Assembly: GCA_017527495.1 (NCBI GenBank)
Contig: JAFXPY010000033.1
Location: forward strand, 62,001 to 126,000
DNA: 64,000 bases
Reading direction: 5' to 3'
DNA from: Paludibacteraceae bacterium
GTDB taxonomy: Bacteria > Bacteroidota > Bacteroidia > Bacteroidales > Paludibacteraceae
Part shown: positions 1-11,900 of the stretch, piece after piece
How the letters are laid out: each line of letters begins with the position of its first letter
Position numbering within the stretch: the first letter of the stretch is position 1
Made by a program: the position numbers and the translations under genes
Notes under the pieces: model-generated
Told to the model about the DNA's origin: nothing
Database searches by the model: none
Seen by the model: only the letters and a program-made list of their open reading frames with translations

Positions 1-681
1 ATTTTAGCATTTTTGTTTTTAGTGGCGTACGTTACACTTTATGCCGACAATAACAATAATTACGTGCGTCAAGAAAAAGCTCGTTTATTTGGTTTAACTA
101 TAGGTTATTCTCAGCCATCATTTTATGAAAAGGAAGCTCTATTGTCTGCAAATACAACAACAAAATATGAAACTAATCATTTCCATAGTTTGTTGGCAGG
201 TTTGACCATCAACCCCGAATTTGGTTCAGGGCTGGGGATACTGACAGGTGTGCAATATAATTTGGTTCCTACAGTCCAACGTGTAGGTAAGCCGCAGGAC
301 TACATCAAGAAATCAATAATTATGCATGACATTGTGGTCCCTCTCCGAATACAATACAGGTATGAATTTACGCCGGCTTTTTCTCTTTTTGCTTACACCG
401 GTCCTTCATTAGGCGTAGGACTATCTTTTGAAAAAACAACGCAAACCTATAAAGAGGAAAAACTTGTTGAGACGCTAAAGGAAAATTTATATAACGATTC
501 TGCTGAAAAAATTTATTCGCGTTTTCACACTTTTTGGGGTATTGGCTTAGGAATAATACTGAATCAGCATTTTCGAATAGAGTATTTTGCTGATTGGGGG
601 CTGAACAATATCACTCCTTATAGTTTCCGGGCAACACGTTTTAATAAAATAGCCAATGTTGCATTGTCTTATATGTTTTAA
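1..681 (+). CDS. outer-membrane beta-barrel protein, 5' end outside window
   Basis: The reading frame is already open at base 1 and encodes a hydrophobic stretch (ILAFLFLVAYVTLYA) followed by DNNNN, which looks like the end of a signal peptide. The true start therefore lies upstream of the window. The rest has the alternating aromatic/hydrophobic pattern and Gly-rich turns of a small beta-barrel (for example LFAYTGPSLGVGLSF, FWGIGLGIIL) and ends in an aromatic residue (ALSYMF), as outer-membrane proteins do. This fits the outer-membrane beta-barrel/PorT-like families common in Bacteroidales. Substrate and function cannot be read from the sequence. It converges on dgt and shares a terminator hairpin with it. 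Confidence 0.75.
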   Translation: MLAFLFLVAYVTLYADNNNNYVRQEKARLFGLTIGYSQPSFYEKEALLSANTTTKYETNHFHSLLAGLTINPEFGSGLGILTGVQYNLVPTVQRVGKPQDYIKKSIIMHDIVVPLRIQYRYEFTPAFSLFAYTGPSLGVGLSFEKTTQTYKEEKLVETLKENLYNDSAEKIYSRFHTFWGIGLGIILNQHFRIEYFADWGLNNITPYSFRATRFNKIANVALSYMF

Positions 682-706
682 GGAGACTTCTAAGATGTAC
701 CCTTAT

Positions 707-742
707 ATAACAAAAGCGAGCCGAGAGGCTCGCTTTTGTTAT
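707..742. terminator. bidirectional terminator between barrel gene and dgt
   Basis: A perfect 16-bp stem (707-722 with 727-742) and a GAGA loop. The A-rich and T-rich arms give a U-run in both directions. It lies between convergent stop codons, and its right end overlaps the dgt stop. Confidence 0.85.
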
Positions 743-2064
743 AATGTAGGAAGGCTCATGCCTGTGATTTTGCGATAGAGGTCGAGGGCGTAGTTGTCGG
801 TCATGCCGGAGACATAGTCAAGCACCGCTTGTATGCGTGTGTAGGGTTGGGCAGAATAGACTTCAAATTGTTGCGGTATGCGCTGCAGGAGCTGTCGGCT
901 ATAAGTCTTTTCCGGATTGAACACTGCTTCAATAAGTTCTTGCATCAAAATGTTGATAATCTTATAGCCCGCAAGTTCAATATCCAAAACATCTTGCGAA
1001 CGATAGATGCGTTCAACAGAGAGTTGAGAACATGTTTTATATGCTTGATGTTCCAGTGATGGAAGGTGTTTAATTAGTGAACCTTCAAAAGTTCCGTTTA
1101 GTATTGACTCTTCGTTTTCAATAAATATCTCGCTGCAAAGCTTAATCAGTGAGCCAATGACGCATGAACGCAAATAGGCTATTCTTTCGTTCTTGTCGTC
1201 AACCTTATTCATTATGTTGTATATTCTTTCTTTTCTTTCTCCCCCAAAGAAATTAAGAAGCAGTTGTTCAGTTTCGTCGTAAGACAGGATACGCAGTTTG
1301 TGTGCGTCCTCAATGTCCATTATCTCATAACATATATCATCGGCTGCCTCAACAAGATAGACAAGAGGGTAGCGCGCAAAAGCCATTTTTTTGCCTATCT
1401 GTGGTATGCCAAGTTTTTGTGCTATGGTGAGCCATGTCTCTTTGTCACTATCAAAGAAGCCGAATTTTTGTTTAGGCGAATCAATGGCAGAATAGGGGTA
1501 TTTAACGATGCTTGCAAGTGTGCTGTAAGTCAAGACAAAGCCTCCTTTGCGTCTGCCGTTGAATTGGTGTGTGAGCATGCGGAAGGTGTTGGCATTGCCT
1601 TCAAATTTCACGCAGTCAGCCCATTGGGCATCGGTGAGATGATATAGGGTTTTATAATCTGTTTTTGCGTCGGAAAAAAATGTGCCTATTGCATGTTCTC
1701 CGGAATGGCCAAAGGGTGGGTTGCCTAAGTCGTGTGCAAGGCAGGCGGCACTAACTATAGAGCCTATTGCGTCGAAAGGGATATCTCTTTTGGTATATTT
1801 TGCATGCATGGCATTGCCCACATTGGTGCCTAACGAACGACCAACGCTCGATACTTCAAGACTGTGTGTCAGACGGTTATGTACGAACACGCTACCCGGG
1901 AGGGGAAATACTTGTGTTTTGTTTTGCAGACGCCGGAATGGCGACGAAAAGATTAGACGGTCGTAGTCGCGCTGAAACTCAGTGCGTGAGTCGTTGTGGT
2001 GGTGTTGGTCAAAATAGTCTTCAAGACCATAGCGTATCGGTATGAGAAGCTGTTCCCAAGTCAT
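739..2064 (-). CDS. dgt: deoxyguanosinetriphosphate triphosphohydrolase-like protein (dGTPase)
   Basis: HD-superfamily dNTP triphosphohydrolase, which cleaves dGTP (or other dNTPs) to the nucleoside and tripolyphosphate and helps set dNTP pools. Visible signatures are the N-terminal FSSPFRRLQNKTQVFPL segment, HNRLTHSLEV (first HD histidine), the AHDLGNPPFGHSGE metal motif near residues 110-124 and a later VEAADDICYEIMD motif. The length (441 aa from the chosen start) is normal for the family. I chose the ATG at 2064 (MTWEQLLIP). The ATG at 2091 sits inside a 20-bp palindrome only about 16 nt from the predicted transcription start and would add nine unconserved-looking residues. Confidence 0.93.
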   Translation of the reverse strand: MTWEQLLIPIRYGLEDYFDQHHHNDSRTEFQRDYDRLIFSSPFRRLQNKTQVFPLPGSVFVHNRLTHSLEVSSVGRSLGTNVGNAMHAKYTKRDIPFDAIGSIVSAACLAHDLGNPPFGHSGEHAIGTFFSDAKTDYKTLYHLTDAQWADCVKFEGNANTFRMLTHQFNGRRKGGFVLTYSTLASIVKYPYSAIDSPKQKFGFFDSDKETWLTIAQKLGIPQIGKKMAFARYPLVYLVEAADDICYEIMDIEDAHKLRILSYDETEQLLLNFFGGERKERIYNIMNKVDDKNERIAYLRSCVIGSLIKLCSEIFIENEESILNGTFEGSLIKHLPSLEHQAYKTCSQLSVERIYRSQDVLDIELAGYKIINILMQELIEAVFNPEKTYSRQLLQRIPQQFEVYSAQPYTRIQAVLDYVSGMTDNYALDLYRKITGMSLPTL

Positions 2065-2082
2065 ATTTTTATTGTTTTTTAA

Positions 2083-2102
2083 AGCGACCATATATGGTCG
2101 CT
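2083..2102. promoter_or_regulatory. 20-bp perfect palindrome in the dgt leader
   Basis: AGCGACCATATATGGTCGCT equals its own reverse complement. It lies just downstream of the predicted dgt transcription start (about 2107) and upstream of the chosen start codon. It could be a dimeric-repressor operator or a leader hairpin. No matching regulator is seen nearby. Confidence 0.5.
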
Positions 2103-2113
2103 ACTTGACAATG

Positions 2114-2145
2114 CAAAATTAGTTAAAATTCCTTTGCCATGCAAA
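2114..2145 (-). promoter_or_regulatory. dgt promoter
   Basis: On the minus strand, TTTG (2142-2145), a 20-nt spacer, then TAATTTTG (2114-2121). This is the Bacteroidetes primary-sigma arrangement and predicts a start near 2107. Confidence 0.75.
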
Positions 2146-2156
2146 TGATAGAAAAA

Positions 2157-2178
2157 AATAGTCCCGCGTGGGACTATT
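2157..2178 (-). terminator. terminator after Gly-rich protein gene (copy 1)
   Basis: A hairpin with arms around ATAGTCCC and GGGACTAT and a GCGT loop, extended by A/T runs. It lies about 40 nt downstream of the Gly-rich gene stop. The same hairpin and the sequence leading to it recur after the paralogue (42736-42765), so it belongs to the duplicated unit. Confidence 0.8.
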
Positions 2179-2218
2179 TTAGTTTGAGAAATAGAGGTAT
2201 ATAGAGTTCTATAGATTT

Positions 2219-2827
2219 CTATAGATGTTTATAGTTTTTTCTCTTTATTGCTATAAATGACAATGCGAGGGTGAGCAGAACAAGTATTCCATTGCCGAGT
2301 GGTTCTTCCACACCGGGCTCGCCCGGGTCGTCGTCATCACTTACTCGGCGCGGGCCTGACTGCGTATGGTTGTTGCCAAATGTTGTTGTCCCCATTGAAG
2401 GCACTGCGACTCCTGTCGCCCCACCACCTGAACCTATGCTGCCATAGCCGCCTCGTGAGCTACCTCCTAAGCCCATTCCGCTGCTCATTGAACCGCCACC
2501 GCTACCGGAACCACCTCCGCTCAAACGACCTGCTGACTGATGGAAATTAAACACTGTTGTTCCGCCTCCGCTACCGCCACTTTGCTGTGTCGGAGACACA
2601 TAGCGACCACTGCGTACAGGCGTTGTCTTCCGATTCAGGATGGAGTTACCATTATTCATCCTGTTTCCCACATTTTGTTGTTCCAAAGATGGCTGGCTGA
2701 CAGCAGGAGCATTGACTCCAACGCCTATATTTGAACTTGGTTGGCGGTTGATACTCTGGGCATTTATACTAATGTTTAATAAACTACAAACGAATAAAAT
2801 TGTTGCTAATGTTAGAATTTTACGCAT
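2219..2827 (-). CDS. small secreted Gly/Ser-rich protein with PLGNG-TM-basic tail, copy 1
   Basis: A 202-aa protein I do not recognise by name. It has an N-terminal signal peptide (ILTLATILFVCSLLNISINAQS), an Asn/Gln/Ser linker and a Gly/Ser-rich central region (GGGSGSGGGSMSSGMGLGG). An acidic stretch (SDDDDPGEPGVEEP) follows, then PLGNG, a hydrophobic segment and KRK. The C-terminus has the three-part shape of a cleaved and anchored sorting signal (short motif, membrane segment, basic cluster), although no processing enzyme is encoded nearby. Residues from QSAGRLSGG to NGILVLL (89 residues) are identical to the paralogue at 42086-42700, while the N-terminal thirds differ. It lies 100 nt downstream of the giant protein gene, with a hairpin between them. 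Confidence 0.8.
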   Translation of the reverse strand: MRKILTLATILFVCSLLNISINAQSINRQPSSNIGVGVNAPAVSQPSLEQQNVGNRMNNGNSILNRKTTPVRSGRYVSPTQQSGGSGGGTTVFNFHQSAGRLSGGGSGSGGGSMSSGMGLGGSSRGGYGSIGSGGGATGVAVPSMGTTTFGNNHTQSGPRRVSDDDDPGEPGVEEPLGNGILVLLTLALSFIAIKRKNYKHL

Positions 2828-2880
2828 TTTGTTTCTCCCTTTTTAGTTAATGGTTTGTTTTTGATGGTATCATATTCAAG

Positions 2881-2916
2881 TATTCTATCAAGGGCTTTTC
2901 AACCCTTGATAGAATA
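2881..2916 (-). terminator. hairpin between giant protein gene and Gly-rich gene (copy 1)
   Basis: A 14-bp perfect stem (2881-2894 with 2903-2916) and an 8-nt loop, 11 nt after the giant gene stop. There is no strong U-run, so it may be a partial terminator or an mRNA-stabilising hairpin that sets the ratio of the two products. Confidence 0.6.
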
Positions 2917-2927
2917 CTGTTTAATCA

Positions 2928-5900
2928 TTATTTAATCACTGTTTTAATTACCTTTCTTTCGTTGCCATAGCGAACGACGATGTTGTAAACACCTGTTGCA
3001 GGAGCATTGAATTGTACACTCTCGTCTGTTGTCTTTTGTTGTGCAAGTGTGCGGCCGACAACATCAACCAATTGTACTTCTGCGCCTTGTGGCAAGCCCA
3101 CTACTTCTATTCCGGCAGGTGTGAGCAGCACTCCGACTTCGTCCATTGCTGCTATCTCAACTTCTGTTGGTACGCGTTTGCGAACTACCACAGTCACTGT
3201 GAAGCCATCTATGTCGCCATAGCCTTCTGCATCAAGCTCGTACTCGTCGAACAAGAGGTTGGCCACTTGTTCGCCATTGTATTTAAGGTAGATAGCGTCG
3301 ATGTCAGTGAGGTCGGAACCCGGAGTAACCATGACGGTGTATTTACCTACTTCTGGAACATATATTCCGAGAGGTATGTCTGTTGCGTTGCTCATAGGCA
3401 GTGCAATGAATGCCATCTTTTCTTGGTCTGGCGCTATGGTGTAGAGATTTGTTTGGTTCTTGTTGCGTGCCATCTTGTAGAGGTCGCGTTGTGCTTCGTA
3501 ACCTATCTCATAGTCGTCAGAGAGAGCTATACCTGCAACATCGAATGTCGAGTCTTGAGCAACAATCATCAAGTCGAAGCCTACATGTTGGTTCTCTTCT
3601 GCTTGACGCTCGCGGCGAGGTGCTTTAGTCAGCGTACGACCATCTTTCGAATAAGTGATGGTCTTTGTAGCTGCACTTGTTCCTGCCACTTGTACGAAGT
3701 AAGGCAAGAATGGTTCGAGTTTCTCGCTTGCTGCCTCGCGTTGCTCGTAGTAGCGCATAGACGCATCAGTAGGTACAGATACATATACACGGTCGGTATT
3801 GGTGTATTCCTCCAATCCGTACTGACCTTTAATCATGACAGTTGTATTGTTCATACCTTGACGAGCAGCAGCTAATCCGGCAGGGTTGAAGAGCGAGATG
3901 AATGGTGAGCCAACGAAGTTCCAACCGCGGTTCATCTGGTTGCCATCGCCTGTGTAAGCATATACATTGGCAGTCTTGGTGTCCGAACCGCCTTCGGTAT
4001 AGCCATTGGTTGATTTCGGCGATTTAGGCGGGAAGAATATTGATTTCGACTGTCCTTCCCACTCTGTGGTGTAGAGACCGATGATGTAACCTTGATTTGG
4101 TTGCAGAACATCTGTTGCGCCTAATTTCTTCCAGTGTTTCGACGAAACGCCCGTACCGGCAAAGTTGTCTTGTGCCTGACGCTCTGCACCATCGTAATAC
4201 TTGATTACCCAATCGGTGCCGTAGATACCCATTGATTTACCATTCAGCTGACGTATAGTTGCAATATCGCACTTGTAAGGTAGCGAGAAACGATACCAAT
4301 GGGCATCATCAATACGCTTAACGTGTACGATTGAGTCGACAGTTATTCCGGCAGCACCATTGTTGATAATGGCGTAAGATGTCTCGTCGTTGATACCACG
4401 CATCTGCAAGCCGTGCAAAGTGAGTGTCAAATCGTCAGCAACCATAAGTTTCGCACCTGAATAAACCTGAACATTATTGAATTGGTTTTTCAAGTTGCCG
4501 CCCGTTGCGCGGTGTGTCAGAGTAGCGTTGTCGCGAACAACGACATCACATTCGGCACATATTGTGCTCCACTCGCCTTTCTTCACATTTTCGTCAGCAC
4601 CTGAATAGCTTGGGTTGTTCGGGTTTCCGAAGAACTTGGCTGTGTTGGTGTAAGCATCTTCATCAACTACGATAGGAACGCGATAGTCTTGATAGTGGCG
4701 AACTGATGATACATCAACACCATTGATTGTTTCGTGTTCGATGATTTCTATACGCACTTTGTTACACCAGAAGCGAGGCACATTGACATCACTCACGAGG
4801 TAGGAACCATCAGAGCGACGGTCGCCAACGAGATACTCATCTTCCTCAAGTGGTTTCCATGCGTTGTAGTAGTTGGAATAGTCGTAACCGCCGACAAAGG
4901 CGAAGTTTTCGCACGATATCTCGTCTTGTTTTGACGATGGTTCGGTTGGAACGTGGGCACCTTTCCATTCCGGTTGTATCGGGCTGATACCGAGGGTGTA
5001 CATATTGCCCACATTGACATTGACAGCGTTGTTACCTGATTTGACAGTGTAGAGACGAACCAGCAAGCAACGGTTGGTAGAGAGCAGGTAGCCTGCCGGC
5101 TGGCTATTGCAGGTGTTGCTCGACCATGAATCTTCTGAGATGTCAAGACCATAACCAACCCAACCATAGTCATCGCCTGTTTCTGTTGTGCCGTTTTTGC
5201 AGTTCTTCCATGTCCAGTGTTTGATACCTGAGCCGTCAGGCATGTTGTTGGCTGCACGCGCACCGATGATGTCAAGCATTGTCCATTCTGTCTCGTCGTC
5301 GTCAACTATAGTACGCCATGAGAGAGCATCACCGGTTACTGATGTTGCAGGCGGAGTACGATAGTCGGCTTCACCTGTGCGCACTTTACGAACAAGCAAC
5401 AAAGCATCATCACCAGAGTAAGACAACGGACCTGAGTTAGGATAGCCGTTCCATTCGGTCATGTCTGTCTTACCGCTTTCGCAAGTGTAGCTGTTCTGAC
5501 TTGCATAAATGATGATCTCTTCTTTAGGACCGATAAAGCCTTTTTCCTTACCATAGCTGTCAAGATAGACAACCTCTGAGCGGTTCCATGCATTTGATGC
5601 ACCGGCTCTGCCGCCTTTTGATTTCCATACCTGCATGCCTTTCAACGATATTTTCTCGTTGGTCGGGTTGTATATAGCCCAGAGCTTCTTGTGCATATAA
5701 GCCTCGTAGTACTTCGAGAAGAATATCTCGTCGCCTACGTTTTCGTCTATTTCCTCGTCGGTAAGTTCGCGGTCTAACTGTATGCGGATTTCTGAGTTTT
5801 CTGAGACATTCTCAATGTTATGTTCGACGGTCAGTGAGCTGTTGTCAAGTTCCACCACTTCAACAGTCGGTGTGGCTTGGTCAACACCTGCCGAAACCGT

Positions 5901-8900
5901 CCAGTTTACTGTTATCTCGTATGGTGTCGCGAGTCCGAGTGTTGTGGCTGATATTGTGCAGGAGCCTGTTGCACCTTGTGCATCGCCTTCAAGTGGGGTG
6001 AATGCAAATACCAGACTACCACCGGCTTCCGACATTGAAGGTGTGAGCAATGATAAGCGTCCACCGCAATCGTCGCCGACATTGAACAGAATTGTAGAAT
6101 AAGCATTCAAGGCGGTGATGCTCACTGTTCCGCGTGTTGTAGAGCCTTTAGGTCCTGTGACTGAAACAGGGTTAGGATCACCTTCGATACTTACAGCATC
6201 GGCTGATGCCAGAGTGGTGAAGGAAACAATATTACTTGCGCAACCTGAAGCATTTACAACATAGTAGGAATATGAAGTACTTGGTTTGAGATCGGTCAGT
6301 GCCTTTGATGTTGCGGAACTAATAGGATATTCAGAGAAGTTACTACCCGGAACAACGCCTGTACACTTCAAGCTGAAGTCGTCTGCTGCATAGTATGACG
6401 GACCGCCTGTCTTGTAGGCAAGGAATATGTAGCCTGTTGTGGCTTCTGTCAATGTGAAGGTGTCTTCAATCTTTATCCAACCTGTTTTGCCTTTGATGTT
6501 TGTTCCTGTGGCAGGGCAAATCGAGCGTCGTGCTGTGGCATACGATTTTGTAGGGAAGTCGTTGGCAAAGCCCATGAACAACTCACAATCTGAACCATAA
6601 GCAGCATCGCTCAATGCGCTTGATGTTGAGGCATTATGTACATAGCACGAAATGGTGTAAGTACCGGGTTGTAAAGTCGTTTTCTCGCCATATACAGCGG
6701 CCCCAAGAATGCCATCGCTTGTCTTTCCTGTGGCAGTGTTAGGATAGACGTATGAGCCTTGTCCGTAGCCTGTCATGATTATGCAGTTGCCTGAGCGGCC
6801 TAATGCCTTTATTGCTGTTTGGCGTGAGCCGCTTGTAGGCATCATGGAACTCGGAACACCGTCCCAGCCGAGGCCGTCCTGTTCAAAGCCCGGGTTAATC
6901 AACAGCTCGGTGTTCATACGAGTGTTTTCTGAAAGCATCAAGTAACCTGTCGTTGATTGCGACCAGCGTGCCGTTGCGCTATTCTTTGTTATAGAAGCAG
7001 CTGATGTTGCCTGACTTCCAAAGCCTGACGGACATGAGTGACCTTCGATTTGCAGAGGCGTCATGCCAGAAATAGTGTAGTTGGCAGTGTGAGAGCCTTC
7101 GGCTGTCGGGTGGTAGGTTATCTCAATCGAACCGGTCAGTTTGCCTGTCGTTACATCATAAACCAACCCCGATTTATCAACAGCGAAATAAGAAGCGTTT
7201 GTACCTGCAAGTATGCCCGTGATGTCGCAAGGAGTGAGATTATCGCCTGCAACCTCAACCGTTGTTGTTACATTGCCGTTAACATCAGTTTGCAAAGTTG
7301 CTTTAGAAGGCGAAAATTCGATTGACGGATCACCACTACGAGTTGTAACGGTCATTTCGTTTGATTCGCTACCATTGCTAATTGTGTAGTAATAGGTTGT
7401 TCCCGCAGTCAGTCCCGTAACAGCGCGTGAAGATGTACTGCTTGATATTCCGCTTATAGGTGATGATGCAACATATTTCTTAGGTCCTTTCATCTGTACA
7501 GTCAAACCGATAACGCCTGTTACACCCGGACCGCCCGATGAAACATAAAGGTCAGGTACGATAGCAACACGGTTACCTGAAGATAGAGCCACTGTTGTTT
7601 CAATTACTGTCTTGCTCGTCGGTAGATCGAATGTTCCAATTGCGGCACCGATAGGCTCACCATAGGCATCTGTTTTGTAGATTGTTACATGTGAAGCATA
7701 GCTTACGGCACGACCGGTAAATGTTACGGTGTAAGTGCCTGCTGTGGTACATTGCGCACTGAATACAGCCCAACGCTTTGAAGTGTTACATATACGCCAA
7801 CCGCCATAACTATCACTTTGCCATGTCAAAATACCTGATGTCGGTGATGCCCAGCTTTGACCATAGAGCAAACCTAAGAATACCGGATTTTTAGAGTCGT
7901 CGTTGGTAGAGTTACTTCCTTGTGCATAATAGGCAGTCGGCTTCTCATCGGCTGTGAATGTTACATCGCATATCGTCGTGCCGATGTCGTAGGTATATAC
8001 ATTGAGAGTTTGCGACGCACTTCCATTTGGTATCCAGTTGGCTGTAAAGCCTGTCTTTGTTATCGGACAAGCGTCGAGAGCTATAGGTTTCGAGCAGTCG
8101 GTAGAGTAGGTGAATGTGTAACTTACATCTTGATAAGGCACGCCGGTGCTGCTCTTCATTACACCGTCGTTGTTGATCCACTCAATGCGGTATTTCTTGC
8201 CGGCAACCATGTCGCCAATATGATTTGAGAGACTGAACGACACTATGCCTGCACCCGATATTGCGCGTGGTAATGACTTGTCGCTCACTTTGCTTCCTGT
8301 TGCTGCATCGTAGAGATAAGTATCTGTTCCGTTGAATTCACCTAATGTGGCTATGACACCGGCTGATTTATACATTGCATTGGTGAGTGTGAAAGGATAT
8401 GTGGTGCTTGCTGTCAGAGCCGGACTCGGTGTCTTGTCGGCACAAAGTATATCTCCTGTGAAATAGTCAGTATTCTTTGTGAATGTCTGTACGGCAAGGC
8501 TCTGAACATGTATAGTTACTGTTGCGGTGCGTGTTGTTGCTCCGGCGGCTGTGAAGCTCAGTGTTGCTGTATAATCACCTTCGGCTGCTTTGCCCGGCAT
8601 AGTAACTGTTACTGTCGTTCCGTCAATAGAAGCCGTGATGCCGTTGCCCGATGGTGTGCGAGCCGTAACACTTACTGCCACTCCGTCTTCGTCTGTTGTG
8701 GCTGTGATAGAGAATGTCTCTGAGAAGGCAACATTGGTTGTGGCATAGAATTCTTGATTGGTAACGGTTATACTTGCAGCTGTCCATTGTGCATAGAGAG
8801 TTTCTGTTGCACCTTTTGTTGCCGACAGAGTGTAGCTGTCGCCTGCACCACCTTTGCGTGTTCCGCCAGATGTGGCTGTGTACCATCCGTTGAAATGGAA

Positions 8901-11900
8901 ACCGGCCACTTTTGGAGGTGCAGGAAGTGATACTATCGAGCCGGCGCGGTCTTTAATAGCAGTAGGTGCAGTACCTGTCTTGCCGTTCATGTTGAAGTTA
9001 AGTGTGTTTTGTGTCCATTGAGCATGAACGGTCTCGTTGGCGGTTACGGTATAGGATGCACCGGCTGCACCGCGTAGTGTTCCGCCTGATGTGGCTGTGT
9101 ACCAACCTTTGAAATCGTATTTATCTTTTGTAGGTGTAGGCAGTGTGGCAACATTGCTTGTACATGTGGTTACAAAGGTTGCAGGCATGTCTGTTGTTGA
9201 ACCGCCGTTATAGTCGTAGGTCAGTGTCTTGGCACTTCCGTATGGTTGAGCAATGACTTCTGCTGAATATGTTTGGCAATCGCCGTAACTTACAACAGCA
9301 TAGTGATACTCAGTACATTCTGTCAGACCGCTGATTGTTACATTTGAATGTTTGGCATTGGCAGAACCTAATGCGATATTGTCTTTAACCACTGTTCCGG
9401 CTGTTACGCCACCGGCTGTGTTGGTCTGAACAATCTGGAATTTGGTTATACCGCTCAGACTTGCAGGATTTTGCCAATTGAGATATATTGCAGTGGCAGA
9501 ACTTACACCTACAGTAACATTTGTTACGGCAGGCAAAGCGCAGCAAGATGAGATATAACCCGAAGCAGACGAATAGAGAGAGACATCGTTTTGAGTGTTG
9601 GCATAACTACCAAAGTTAGTCATGTTGTTGTTCAGCTGAATTGAACGAGAAGTGTTTGTTCCGCTTGTGATGCGGAGTGTCGGATCGCCCTCATCATCGG
9701 TCTGCTCGCTGATAGTATTGTAGGTCTCTGTAGCTGTAACATTGATTTGACCATTGCTTCCACCTGCGTGAATATAGTAGTCGCCGGCTTTGATATAGTA
9801 GCGTCCTGCTGTTCCTGCATAGATAACTCTCACTTGTGTAGCTTCGGCAGTAGTCGATTTGGATGTACCGGCCTTATTCCCTGTTGAGCTGGCGTCAAAA
9901 TAGAGATATTTAGCATAGTAGGCACCTTTTATATAATAGTAAGCACCGCTTGTTATACCCGATATACGAGTAATCTCGCCGCCACCATCAGCCCAAACGG
10001 CATAGTAGGTGGTATTACCTGTAGGCACTGTTGTTCCGGCTACTGCTTTTGAACCTAATGTACCGAGGCTTGCTGCACCCGTAGGTGCGCTCTCCGAACC
10101 GGCTGCCACAGGGAACCACCCGACGAAGGTAGTGTAGGTGTCGGAGCACGAAGTAGGATTAGAAGGTAAATTAGTGATTGCATTGCCTTCTGTAACACTT
10201 GTTGTTGGTGAGCCGGTTGTGTAGTTTGTTCCATTGGCCTTCCATGTGATGGTGAATGTTTCTTTTGCAGGGTAAGAAATATTCACTGTCATCGCACTCT
10301 GTACATTGGCTATCGTTACGCTTGTGGCTGAAACGACAGTTATGTCTCCGTGCGTACCTGTTGCTGTTACCGTAGGATTACCTTTGTGTGAAGCATCGGC
10401 AGCACAAGTGATAGTCAGTGTAGCACCGCAAGTTATTGATGTAGTGGAAAGTGTGAATGTACTTGCACCGGTTTTTGTACCTTTTGTTATTGTATATGTC
10501 TTGTCTTTCCAAACGGCATAGAGTGTCTTGCCTGCTGTGAGCGTTACCGACTGACCGTCAGTGTAGTCGCGTGTGCCGGCATCGGCTTTGGCTTTGGTGT
10601 CAGCCCAGCCATAGAACTCTTTGCATGTTGGAGCAGTGAAGGCATTGGCAGTAAGTTTTGTGGCGGTGTTGTATGGAATAGACTGATTAGCCATAGTACC
10701 CGTACCGCCATTCTTGTCGAACACAACGGTAACATTACCCGTTACGGTTATAGTGCTTGTCGTAACCGATTTCTCGCAGTATGTAGCATTGCCTGTCCAT
10801 GTGCAAGTAACTGTTGCTGTTCCGGCACCGACGGCAGTAATCACACCACTTGAATTGACGGTCAGCACCGAAGGATTGCTCGATTCAAATGTGCGTGTGC
10901 CATACACTGTACCTGAACCAACTGCAATAGTTGTAGTCCCGCCTGATGTCAGACTTGTTGAATAGCCTGAAAGAGAAGGAGTAGCCCAATCGGTACAACA
11001 CTGTGTTACATAGCGTGTGATAGGTTTTTCTGTCCATCCTGCATACAGTGTTGTCGTCGCAGCCTTAACCCATTTGCTGCTGCTTGTGTAGCCTGATGCC
11101 GTAGCCACCCATGTGAGGTCGGCATTGACAACTTTTGTACCTGTTCCGCCTGAACCTGAGTAGTAGCCGGTGAAGTCATAGCCGGTCTTAGTAGGAACCG
11201 TACCGCCAATGGCAGGACATGTGGCGTTATATGTTGCTGTCACACTTGCCGTACCGCCCGTACCGCCGTTTTTGTTTAGCGTAACTGTGTATGATTGTGC
11301 AGTGAAATTAACCGTTACGGTAGAAGCCTTGCTTGCACCTTTTGTGTAGGTTATTTTGAAGTTTGAGCCGTCGGCTGTAACGCTTGCACTATTAGTTGCA
11401 GTAGGTGTGCCGTTTACCTTATAACCGGTGTTAGGAGTAGGAACGATATAGACGATAGCATTAGCGTCGCAGTTGTCCACTGTTCCGCCACTTGCTATTT
11501 CTGTGCCTGAAGCCGAACCTTCTTTCAAAACAAAACTACCATTAGTAGCCGCTGCTTTGGTTAAGGTAACCTTGTTGGCGCAAGAAGAAGTAGCAGTATA
11601 TGTTATTATAATATCATCTATAACGCGGTTTGCTGTTGATGATCCACCACGACTAATTCTTACATATACATTAACATTATTCGCAGTTAAATCTTGAGAC
11701 ACTTCGGTAAATGTTCCTTTTGTGGTACTTGCAATGTTGAAAGTATTCACAGTTGTCCAATTTGTACCATCTGTTGAGGTTTGAATATACACCGGTGTAT
11801 TGGTTGTGTTTGTTGATGTTTTGGTGGCATAGTATTTAATATTAGATATAGTACCGGTAATCTTGTCATTTGTTTTAACAACAAATGCTGTTGCTGAGAA

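Larger units (their letters stand above)
2159..8500 (-). repeat. left arm of a multi-kilobase inverted duplication
   Basis: From the terminator at 2159 through the Gly-rich gene and the C-terminal half of the giant gene, the sequence matches 36420-42765 in reverse complement. Identity is highest at the outer end (terminator, Gly-rich core, T9SS tail, lamin-tail region). The inner boundary is approximate: homology fades near the KSAGVIATLGEFN segment. Confidence 0.75.

Noticed and set aside
2065..2091. Upstream ATG for dgt at 2091
   Set aside because: It lies within the palindrome, almost at the predicted transcript start, and adds residues that do not look like the family. It is not excluded.
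3012..3875. Long open frame (287 codons) on the plus strand
   Set aside because: Antisense to the 3059-aa giant gene; low-complexity, Cys-rich translation is the mirror of the T9SS domain coding. A nearly identical shadow exists opposite the second giant (41582-41938).
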